From contig NC_089450.1 in the NCBI RefSeq assembly GCF_026210795.1, positions 1,240,001 to 1,304,000 of the forward strand: a stretch of DNA of 64,000 nucleotides. The letters are read 5' to 3'. The notes beneath the pieces were generated by a model. The model was not told the DNA's origin, did no database searches, and saw nothing but the letters and a program-made list of their open reading frames with translations. A program made the translations under genes and the position numbers. Source of the stretch: Rhizophagus irregularis. Its lineage: Eukaryota; Glomeromycota; Glomeromycetes; Glomerales; Glomeraceae. Of this stretch, positions 54,921 through 64,000 are shown piece by piece. How positions within the stretch are numbered: the first letter of the stretch is position 1; every line of letters starts with the position of its first letter.

Positions 54921-57645
54921 TATCGATCACCTGCTGCAGGATGAACAAAATTCATACGACCAATAGAATCACCTCTTTGTCTTGGTTTCCAAATTTTAGT
55001 TTGATTATTATAAACCCATTGAATAGGAAAATCTGCATATGTAGTTTGTTTTGCATTTGGATATTTAGTATTAGCATCAAACCATGCAGTAAGAGTAGAT
55101 TTTTCTATAGTAGAACATTTAATTATATCTTCTAACCATTCATTATCTTGAAATAATACTCTATATTGACCTGGAAGATGAACACATAATTGTATAACAT
55201 CAGGTTTTTCATTATGTAAACGATAATGAAATATTCTCCATGAAGCTTCTGATGCTGAAATATAGCGAGCATCAAGATATAAATTTATTTCATCATTCAC
55301 AATTTCTACAGTAGCATGATCATGACCTTTGTATACATATTTAAAAAGATATTTTATAGCAGTAATTGATGAACAAATTTCCACAATTATATTTGGTTGT
55401 AAGATAAGGATTATATAGTACTACCCAACGATTATCTAACTTAATTTTATTTACTTCTATAGTTTGATTGTTATTTCTTCGTCTATAAATAGGATAACCA
55501 TCTTCATTTTCTATAGTATTTTCCTGAAAATTTCGTGGATATCTTTTAGAGCATTTTCCATCTTTCATACATGGAGCATTTAAATTAAGTATACCACATG
55601 GTCCATGCATCATTGTTTGCTTAACAGTGTTAAATGTATCAGGATTACTATTTTTATTAGGAATTTCAGCTGATATAATTGCATCATAATCTGCAACAGT
55701 TTTAGGTTTATAAGGTTGAGCAAGAATAAGAAGAACATGAGCATGTGGTAATCCACGTTTTTGAAATTCTATTGTATATAAATAAGCTAATACTTTTCCA
55801 AAAATATCTTCTTTTAAAATATCATTAAATATTGCTTTTAATTTCATATTAAAAACACGACTAATTAAATCAGGATGATCTTGTGCAGTTTGACCCAAAA
55901 GAAGAGCATTTTGAATTTCAGGCCATTTTGGATTGCAAGTTATTGTAATAAATAAATCAGGTTTTCCAAATACTCGTACAATAGCCATTGCATCTTGATA
56001 TAATTTATGCATTTGTCGAGGACCTCCAGTAAAACTTGATGGTAATATAATTCGTTGTCCTACATTTGTTGTTCTATCACCTGAAATCATTGCATCTTGA
56101 ATTCCATTATATAATTCTGCACGCATTTGTTTTTGATTAAATCTTAAATAATTAAGACGTGTATGTTCTACTATTGTATACATATCAACAATCCATTGTT
56201 GAAAAAGTCAACCAAAATAATGTAAAGTTGTTGCTTCATTAGGATGACCAATTTGAAGTCGATAGGCAAAATAATTCATTGCAGTAACATATTTTTCATC
56301 TGTTTCATCATTATCACTATAAATTTCTAATACTTCATTATTATTACCATGTATAGAAATATTATCATTCTTATTATATATAGGTATTTTAGGATGCCAT
56401 CCATCTTCACCTCTAGGAAACATAAGAACATAATGAAGTGGTGTATAAGCACAATGTAGTTCTGAAATCTGCTTTATATTACCTTCATGTGGTTGTAATA
56501 CAATATCTCGATTTTGGTGTTCTATTTCTTGTCCATTACCTATCATAATAGCTGCAACTTCTGATGCATTTGGAGTATTATAACGTTGAGGATCCTTTGT
56601 TCTATTATTAGTAATTACTAATTTTAAATCTAATGAAGGATTATGTTTTAACAAATTTCCAGCTTGACGAAATTGATTAACATATGGATTAATATCATGT
56701 AACATTTGTTGTAATTCTCCAAGAATCATTGGATCAAGTCCAGGCATTATATTTAATTTATTTTGTATTTCATGATCAGTATCATAAATATATATTTGAG
56801 CAAATTGAGGTTGGGTTTCAGAATTGGGTGATAAAGAACCAATTCTATGATACATTTCTCCATGCAAGTGATAAATATTCAATAAATGGGCAAATTTTAC
56901 GAATAAATTCAAGAGATTATCCAAAAAATTATCCTCACGTTCAAAAAATATTGGCACAGAAAAATTAACTATTGTATTGCCCACGCGAAATTTTAAATAA
57001 AAGAACTCTCTTAATCTAATACGAAAAGTATAAATACCACTGGTACCAGTCAATTTTCGCTCCTATTGATGTAGAAGATAAAGCAGAATTATACATTCTA
57101 ATATTTTGTCTAAATGTACATAAGCGTGGATCAGTTCCAGTAAGAAGTGTATTAAGAGGTAATGGTAATTCTTGAAGAAAAGGAAGTATTACTTTGCCTT
57201 TTGCACAGCAAATACTAAATACTGGTAATTTTACTGATTTATTAATTCTTTCATCTAACCACATCATAGCTCCACACTCATTACATTTATATGTGCTTTT
57301 GGAATTAGTAATAATTCAATAATTTCATCAGTAACTTCTTTTGTTCTTTTTGATGATGCTGTATTTTCTTTTTCAATTCTCCTTTTTCGCTCACGATAAG
57401 TTTGTTGATGGTCAGCCTGAAAGTATTTTTTGACGTTCTCTAAGTATTTCACTATTCATGTTATTTATATTTTAAAGTTTAAATTAATATAAATTGTAAT
57501 TTTTTTTTGGTACAGTATGGCAGGAATAAAATTATGCTGAATCTCCATCTCTCGCTTCATTTGTCCAAATGTTGTCATGATTTTGGCTATTGTATGCATT
57601 CTGGTGTTTTTCATTCAAACGCATGAATGGAATACTCGGTAAGAT

Positions 57646-57649
57646 ACAC

Positions 57650-57686
<37 letters not shown>

Positions 57687-57687
57687 G
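57646..57687. repeat. ATT microsatellite
   Basis: About 13 uninterrupted ATT units in a probable intron or upstream region of the following gene remnant. Confidence 0.85.
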
Positions 57688-57719
57688 GTTTTAAATTTTC
57701 TTTTAAATACAACTCTTAG

Positions 57720-58440
57720 GATCATTACCGAACAGTAACAGCAAAATTGAACCAGAACTAATGTGTCGATTAATGAATGATAACTGAATCAGAGATATCA
57801 TTACTTCTAGCGCTCATATGAAAGGTCTTAAAAATCATCCTATTATTGGATCACTATCAGAAAATGACCAATTTGCTTCAGATAAAATGGAAAGGTTTTG
57901 GCTAAATTCAAAAAATATCCTGCTTGATTTAATGATCGATTATTATATTGCTACATATGAAATGTATAATTTCCGAAAACCATCTGATGCTATAGAGCAA
58001 GATGTGATAACTATTCATGTAAAAATGGATAAATTTGGAAGATATCGTATTGGATCTGAGATGTTTGGCTCCGCGTTGTCATTTTGACACATAAAAAGTT
58101 CATATGTATTAGCCAAATTCATAACGATTGATGGAGAAGTCGATCATTATCCTGGACAAGTCCAAGCATGAAATTGACTTGCCAAATGGACCTACTGAGC
58201 ATTATTTGGCTTTTATTAGGTAGTACCGACCAGCAGACATAGCAAATATTCGGTATCATTTTAGTATTGATGATACCAAAGAAACAGAAACATGCAATAT
58301 TGAATTATGAAAACCAGATTTTTTTCCTGAAAGTAGGGATTGTATTATTCCAGTACACAACGCTAAATATAAAATTTCTTCTAACCGCAACGCAACTGAA
58401 TATGGTAATTTACAGAATTTTTCTTTACAATAATTGTTTA
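57720..58440 (+). pseudogene. Rhizophagus-type multi-copy protein, decayed, function unknown
   Basis: After an acceptor-like ACTCTTAG (57719) the frame reads SLPNSNSKIEPELMCRLMNDN, a stop, then MKGLKNHPIIGSLSENDQFASDKMERFW, FRKPSDAIEQDVITIHVKMDKFGRYRIGSEMFGSALS (57818-58083), KSSYVLAKFITIDGEVDHYPGQVQ, LPNGPTEHYLAFIR, ANIRYHFSIDD and DFFPESRDCIIPVHN (58315-58360), ending NRNATEYGN near 58400. Stops and small deletions break it. The pattern (GQVQ, HYLAFIRWY-like, ESRDCIIPVHN) recalls a repeated protein family I associate with Rhizophagus genomes; I cannot assign a biochemical role. It may belong to a transposon. Confidence 0.5.
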
Positions 58441-58563
58441 ACAAATTTTATGGAATTGGTTATTTAATAATAAATAATACGAATAAATTGATTTACAATA
58501 ATCTTTAACTTCAGTGTTTTCTTATTTTACTTATATGTCATTATTATTTATTGATATTAATTA

Positions 58564-58829
58564 CAGCTGATTGCAAAATTGTATGACCACCCTATGATTT
58601 TCAATTTGAAAATTTGATATTTTGAATTTTTCAAGAATTAGTAAAAAAGCAAGTTTAAATACCTATTTTAATAACTTTAACTCCTTAAAATTAATAAAGA
58701 TTTTAAAGTAATTTATTTATATTGAATCATATGATATATTTCTATTTTTACTGGTTTTTGAAAAATTGAAAATATCAAATTTTCAAATTAAAAAGTTATA
58801 GGGTGGTCTTACAATTTTGCAATCAGCTT
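58564..58829. mobile_element. Mariner-like MITE, copy 4
   Basis: TA at 58562-58563 and 58830-58831. Ends CAGCTGATTGCAAAATTGTA and GGTCTTACAATTTTGCAATC. About 55 bp shorter than copy 3 through an internal deletion. The right flank TTAATTAAAAAATCGG is the start of repeat R. The corresponding stretch in R copy 1 (about 27535-27560) is uninterrupted and also has TTATTGATAT just before, suggesting insertion at the edge of R. Confidence 0.82.
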
Positions 58830-59092
58830 TAATTAAAAAATCGGTTAAAAATTGTCAAAAAAGTTTTAAGTCGATCGTTGTTATTAATAAAAATCGATAA
58901 AAAAGAAGTATTGGTCGATTTATGGATTTTTTTATGTTACAGCTCAACCAAAAATTGACCAAAAATCAACCAGTTAATTTATGCTGAAATTTTTCCAAAT
59001 TTATAATTAGCCAAATGGGTGACGAATCACGTGATGATGATGACGAACTTTTGACGAAAGGTATTAATGCCGAAAAAAATGATTTTGACCAG
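58830..59092. repeat. Repeat R, copy 2
   Basis: Second copy of the repeat at 27553-27824. It ends GATTTTGACCAG exactly where the LINE 59093-63432 reverse transcriptase frame (ANGPTPHW) stops. Confidence 0.7.
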
Positions 59093-62000
59093 TGAGGAGT
59101 AGGCCCATTAGCAGTAGCAACCTGATTAGACCTATTAATAAATAAAGATAATAGAATCTTAAGTAGAGCACCAGGGAGCTTTAGGTGTTCCAGTGCAAAT
59201 TTAAGCATATTAAGATCCACAGAATCGAAGGCTTTTGATATGTCTTGGGATAAGATCCATAAGGGATTATTATTAACCACAGAATCATGGATAATAGATT
59301 CTAACATGATATAGGATCGTGACAGAAACCAGGCAGACCGGCAAAATTGCCACCTTGCAACACATGATGTTTGGCTAAGACTGGAGCAAGGCAATTGTAC
59401 AGCAGTTTGATCATTGTTTTACGAATAACTTCCAATAAGGTGATAGGTCTGGTGTTTTTAAGTTGGCATTTCCATTTATAGGGCTTGGGAATAGGAAAGA
59501 CCATAGCTTGCCGCCATAAGTCTGGAATATCAGCAGTACCAAAACAGGAATTAATCAAATTTAATAATAAAGAGAAAGCATGTGGTCCTAAATATTTCAG
59601 CATCTCATACGAGATCATAGATGGACCGGGAGCTTTGTCATTAGGCATGGAGGCAATAGTAGCTTGCCATTCATCCATAGAAAGTGGATCCAATAAAGAA
59701 TCATAGATTGAAGCATCAACTGAAGCTATGGCATTAGCCCAGCATTCAGATAAAGCTGAAGGTTCAATGGTGAAAGGTAAATTAATAGGAACATAATTTT
59801 GAAAATGATTAATAGTTTCAGACATAATGTCTTTCACAATCCAAAACTATATGTCTCCTAGTTCGAGATAGGGCCGAGTCGATAAGGAAGAAATATCAGA
59901 CTCAAAGTTATCATTACGCCTATCAATATGGGCAGTAATAGACACTTCTTGGAATTCTCTTTCTTTCAAAACATGCAAGTCAAAGAGAGAAGAGTATAGA
60001 GAAGTAAAGGAATCAGAAGTGCAAAAAGCCAGTAAATCCGGCAAAGGAGGAGCATCTATAAAAATATTTCTATAGCAGATGAAGATGGCAATGAGACGCG
60101 GGAGATAATGAGACCACTTAGATTCATAATCAAAAGAAAAATCTTCAGGCCGTCTGGTAAAAAACTGTATTGTAGCAGTAACTTTAGCAACGAAATGGTA
60201 ATCTTGGGTAAGCAAACCCAAATCTTTCAGAACCTTGAGAGTATATTGATTGGAGACCTGACTATTGGGGAGGGTCTTCATCACAGCTTTGATGATCTGG
60301 GAATGGAGAAATTCGCATTTGCGGTTTATATGCCAAGAAGTGAAAGTAGACAACGTAACATCACCATTGAGAGGTAGAAACAGAATCCAGCTTAAAAACA
60401 TGACGATTACGTTTAAGCTGTTTAACACGAGCTTGTTTGGTAAAAGACAAGATCAATGATGCATCAAAATAGGAGATAACTGGATTATGGTTAGAGGTAC
60501 AAATATCATGAGCATCAAAGATCGAAGCAGTAAGTGTATAGCTCTTGAGCATAGGACAAGACCAAATATAATCTATACGGGTAATTAAGTCTTTTTGGTG
60601 GTAAGTTTCTAGATAATCAGAAAAATTGTGAGGAGTATACTCCTTGAAAGCAGATAGTACATTAATTTGTACATATATTTGGAGGCGGTCTGTGATTGAT
60701 TAATAAAAATGGGATAATATTTATCCAAATGCATATTAAAATCTCCACAAACAGCGTGATAAAATTGGTACTATGGGCATTGTCCAAGAGTTTTATAAGA
60801 TGTGTGATAGTTTGAGATCTAAGAGCAGGATTATTAGTTGGAGGTATGTAAACCACAAAGATTCGCAGCTTAACAGAGCCTTTAAAGTCTTTAAAGTACA
60901 AGTCTACTGAAAGAATATGGGATGAGTGTGATTGATAAGTTTGAATATGAGAGGTCAAAGAGCTGTGAACAAATAAAGAGACACCTCCCAAAGCTCACGC
61001 ATGATGGGAAGTATCTAAGTCAGAGCTGATAACTGTATAATCAGTGATGCGCCTGGCCAAAAATTTCATACGTTTGGAAGGAAAAAAAAACTCTTTTCCG
61101 AATACATATTTTTACGAAAAATTTTTGCAAAAATTTTTTTAAAAAATTCGTTCTTTTATTATAAAATTTTTATTAAAATGCCTGGAAAGACCGAAATTTC
61201 ACCTATTATCACTTCCAGATAGCCGACACTATGTCTGAAATATTTTTTGACTGTGCTAAAATGGCTTTAGCAAACTTCATTGAAAATGGATTTCTACAGA
61301 CAATGTTTTCTAAGTCTGGTAATGGTACTTTAGATAAAGCTACCCTTCTGATGACTACTTTCGGCGATGGTGCCAACCTGAAATACTTTGCCGAACAGTC
61401 CAAGGCAACAAATATACAACCTATAACTCTTTCGTTAATAATATCTATAGCCTCTTATGCTGTGGCTGCAGGGTGGAATGCCTATAAAATGGCGCTTTAC
61501 AATAACAAAGAAGAAGCATTAGGTCTATCCAATTTGGATGATTTGGATGATCAAGCCAGAGATTGTGACACAGATGATATAATAGAAAATACGCCAATAA
61601 TGCCTACACCAAATCCAGTTCCAATATCACAGCATGAATTACCTGATGTGGTAATGACTCCTGTTGATCAACTTGTTACAACCAAAATTCTACGGAAAGA
61701 AGAGATAAACAAATCCACATGTGTCACAGATGATAAACAAGTTAATAACCAATCAACATTGAAAGGTAAAAATTACCGGAAGAAGAAATCACCAGCTAAC
61801 AAATATCCACACCCACCGTGATTGAAGTACTGACAGGATATGAAGTATCAAGTCCAGAAGAAAAGGAACGTATCCGCGATATAAAAGTATACGACATTCC
61901 ATATACCTGGTCTACTGAAAAGATAGCAGCAGAACTTAAACTTTGGGACAACTCTATTATGCTCTTGATAAAAAGACAGCGACCCTTAGGGTCAAAATAG

Positions 62001-63432
62001 CATTGCGTTGTCCTCATTTTCCTTGCCACAGTTCAATAATAATTGGGCTATGAATTTAGGAGGTATTACACCAGTGCGATGGTTCCCCACAAATTGGAGT
62101 CTCTGTGAAAGAAAATAAAGAGAGAAATTCCAGGCTGTAGTTTATGACATTCCGGAAGAAGTTACTACATGCACCTTGTGGAATGATTGAAAACCTACTA
62201 CTTACTTATGCGAACTTGGGGCCAAGTCGTTTAAGATTATACAAACAGGTAAAGGTAAGAGGAAGCTTGTTGGATATTTTGAGAAATGGGAGGCTGTACA
62301 CAAGGTCTTAGATTACCATCAAGTTTTAAGCTTGGAAGGGATCAAGTTGTCATGGTGTCAACACTCTACGCCTAACCTAAAGAAAGTGCCCTCAACCAAA
62401 GACCATTCTGGAGGAAGAAGGATGATAAATCCTCATCCAAAGCTCCTAATACAATTAATAAGTTGAAGAAACCCCTGGGCCAGAAAATGAAAGCATCTGA
62501 GAAATCGGACAATTTGAACAAGAAGGCGAAGGGTGGTAGTAGTATTAATAGAATTTAATTATTTCTACTAATTTGTACTTGATATTAGCATAACCAAATC
62601 AATTTATGTTTAGTACCACAATTTCTTGGAAAGGGAACTTGTTCTCTCCACTTTTGTTTTTTTTTTACCTAGTGTGTTCTCCTGTCTATTAGTGGACGTG
62701 CTTGTAGATAGGTCTTTTTTTTCAAGAAGTTAGGGTTGGCCGCCAGCTTCTCTGGTTTTCGATGATAGGTTTTTTAGTACAAGTTCTGCCAACATATGAG
62801 TGTCTATGACACCACAAAAAGAAATGTTGTTCAAATTGAAAAAATTTGATATTTCAGTTATTTTAGTTTGGCCATGATATGAGGCCATTGACGTTAAAAG
62901 TAGCAATATTAAAGGAAAGGGAAGAAGTAGGGGCAGATAATTGAGGAGTAATAAAAGATTGTTCTAAAACACTATTGTCTAATTCTAAATCTACAGGATT
63001 GGGCAGATTATGCACAAAGGAATCATAATTAATATTGTTGTTAATCATTAAGTCACAATGTAGAAATTACGGGGTGTAGAGAATATAGAATTATTTGGAA
63101 GAAGCGTCAAAGACTCCTTCCATGGTAGATCTATCACAAGTAATAGAATCAATAAAGCGACCAATGTAAGTGGTGAGTGTATCGAGCTTTGAATTAATAT
63201 TAGCATAAACAGAGTGGAGTTCTTGAGCTTCATGATCATGTGCTTCGATACAGGGAGAGGAAACATTTGTTGAAAGCAAATTGTTTGGGATCAAACCAGA
63301 AGGCACCTGAGAATCATCAAGCAAATGTTGAGATGGAATAGAAATTGAAGGTATAGACTGGATAGAAGGACTGTTTTGAGGTATAGGAGGCGGCTGTGAA
63401 GAGTTAGAATCAGGATGATCAAGTACCATCAT
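59093..63432 (-). pseudogene. LINE ORF2, endonuclease and reverse transcriptase 5' half
   Basis: Minus-strand order: probable start at 63432 (MMVLDHPDSNSSQPPPIPQN, Pro/Ser-rich), then after a frameshift the endonuclease start SFNIATFNVNGL (about 62915-62880). The ORF1-only element C5 splits it after ENQRSWRP. It resumes GGVSLFVHSSLTSHIQ, KLRIFVVYIPPTNNP (60990-60820), GDFNMHLDKYYP-like block (frameshifted, about 60745), RIDYIWSCPML (about 60570) and SNHNPVISYFD, the conserved catalytic end of the endonuclease. Then a linker to 59850 and the reverse transcriptase entry PNDKAPGPSMISYEMLKYLG, NTRPITLLEVIRKT, VLQGGNFAGLPG and SQDISKAFDSVDLNMLKFAL (59700-59180). It is cut off at 59093 before the FIDD motif by repeat R. 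No ORF1 precedes it in the remaining 570 bp of the window. Confidence 0.87.
61090..62738 (+). mobile_element. ORF1-only retroposon C5
   Basis: The 5' end ACTCTTTTCCGAATACA at 61090, then a UTR like that of C1. ORF1 from 61231 (MSEIFFDCAKMALANF), possibly upstream-extended from MPGKTEISP at 61178 across a stop, runs to 61821, then frame-shifted pieces: IEVLTGYEVSSPEEKERIRDI and VYDIPYTWSTEKIAAELKLW (61818-62000). Later come FNNNWAMNLGG, CTLWND and a Lys-rich tail to about 62555. The 3' UTR ends AAGTTAGGGTTGG near 62738, then LINE sequence resumes. Only TTGG is shared by the two flanks, so the duplication is not shown. No reverse transcriptase. Inserted antisense in the endonuclease domain of the LINE. 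Confidence 0.78.
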
Positions 63433-64000
63433 GGTTTATATATTTGACAACAAATTTGCAAAATTTGAAGAAATTCTAATCACTAGTTTTTTATTCTTTA
63501 CACTTTTTGTAATTCTGATTAAATTCTGATTATTTTTTTCGCAAACTGTATTTAACTAAAATGTGCTAGTATATCATAAATTAAAAAAGATAAATATAAA
63601 ATTTATAAAAAAAATGTAATTTATTTAATAAAAATTAACAAAAAATTACTATTAAACATCATTCAATAAGTATAAAGTGTATTTGAAAAAGTTTATAATA
63701 AGTTTCAGTTCAAAAATTTATTGTATAAAATTTTCATAATAAATAAATGCTTATATACTTTATTTGTAAAAAAAATGATAAAATGTATACTGCTCAAAAA
63801 AAAGTAAAGAACCAGCTTTTATATAAAGTTTTTTTTGTAATAAGTAAAATTGATTGTTGAATTAATAAAAAATTGATTGCTATATTTTATGGTTTATTAA
63901 ATAGGTGCTTTCTATTTGTACACAAAGTGTTCAAACATGGGTTTCCAAAAAAGTAAATTTCCTATACTGATCATTTAATGTTGGGCAAAATTAAATTTAA
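63433..64000. other. AT-rich sequence upstream of the LINE
   Basis: No gene or repeat recognised. It could be the LINE 5' UTR near 63433-63550; the remainder is low-complexity AT DNA. Confidence 0.5.

Larger units (their letters stand above)
52094..57452 (-). pseudogene. Helitron Rep-helicase gene, decayed
   Basis: N-terminal part (57452-56208): MKYLENVKKYFQADHQQTYR, then MMWLDERINKS, SICCAKGKVILP and GTDPRLCTFRQNIRMYN, GEMYHRIGSL and the Helitron-like N domain ending LHYFG. After one stop (about 56205) the Rep domain (56183-55341) has the metal-binding HUH motif LPHAHVLL and GPCGILNLNAPCM; after a frameshift near 55385 the Y2-type block KYLFKYVYKGHD follows. The gene is split at GDR (54921) by an element and resumes LKMLLNIICGATSFENLRTVNG (53860-53790). 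The Pif1-like helicase shows Walker A GPGGTGKT (53300), an intron of about 80 nt (donor GTAAGC at 53274), Walker B IIWDEAP and the late motif NKSQGQSLNWVGLYFP to YVACSRITSRKNL (52295-52170). Stops and shifts near 52862, 52620 and 52330. Neither Helitron end was found. Confidence 0.88.

Noticed and set aside
52094-57452. Helitron 5' TC and 3' CTRR hairpin termini
   Set aside because: I looked for a hairpin followed by CTRR on the minus strand below 52094 and a TC start above 57452 but no candidate was convincing, so no element boundaries are given.
1-64000. tRNA, rRNA, LTR retrotransposon or host housekeeping gene
   Set aside because: No cloverleaf, conserved rRNA segment, LTR pair, or integrase/protease motif was recognised by reading; a covariance-model and protein search would be decisive.

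Overview
The window looks like repeat-dominated, very AT-rich nuclear DNA of a fungus, most probably an arbuscular mycorrhizal fungus (Glomeromycotina, Rhizophagus-like). The reasons are the base composition, short AT-rich GT-AG introns, and transposon protein families (hAT, LINE, Helitron) of the kind I associate with that lineage. No host housekeeping gene, rRNA or tRNA was recognised. Almost everything identifiable is a mobile element, and most elements are nested in one another.

Layout. 1-5.1 kb: gene-free AT-rich DNA with small foldbacks. 5.2-9.5 kb: a dead plus-strand LINE (endonuclease plus reverse transcriptase) hit by five small elements. 9.9-10.5 kb: a foldback. 11.2-14.5 kb: a repeat split by a hAT transposon (hAT1); the unsplit version of that repeat lies at 42.95-43.3 kb. 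14.7-27.5 kb: a minus-strand array of 33-37-nt exon-like blocks separated by intron-like blocks (array A). It is broken by a large hAT element (hAT2, 16454-24768), which itself carries a second, plus-strand array of the same design (array B, 19.7-21.8 kb). 27.8-32.3 kb: a LINE fragment and two ORF1-only retroposons. 32.8-35.9 kb: a decayed unidentified gene. 37.5-42.9 kb: a minus-strand LINE with two more ORF1-only retroposons and a tiny third insertion. 43343-50023: a complete-ended hAT element (hAT3) with GATCT-rich subterminal arrays; its transposase gene is split by a 1.85-kb terminal-inverted-repeat element filled with about 30 hairpins. 50.1-51.9 kb: a decayed coiled-coil gene. 52.1-57.5 kb: a decayed Helitron (Rep plus Pif1-like helicase) with a nested element. 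57.7-58.4 kb: a decayed gene of a family I associate with Rhizophagus. 58.9-63.4 kb: a minus-strand LINE interrupted by an ORF1-only retroposon.

The order of insertion can often be read directly from target-site duplications: 8 bp for the hAT-type elements, 9 bp for a Mutator-like pair, TA for mariner-like elements, and 13-19 bp for retroposons. The most unusual content is the two mini-exon/mini-intron arrays, the hairpin arrays carried as cargo by otherwise empty transposon-like elements, and the ORF1-only retroposon family, four of whose five copies sit inside LINE ORF2 remnants.
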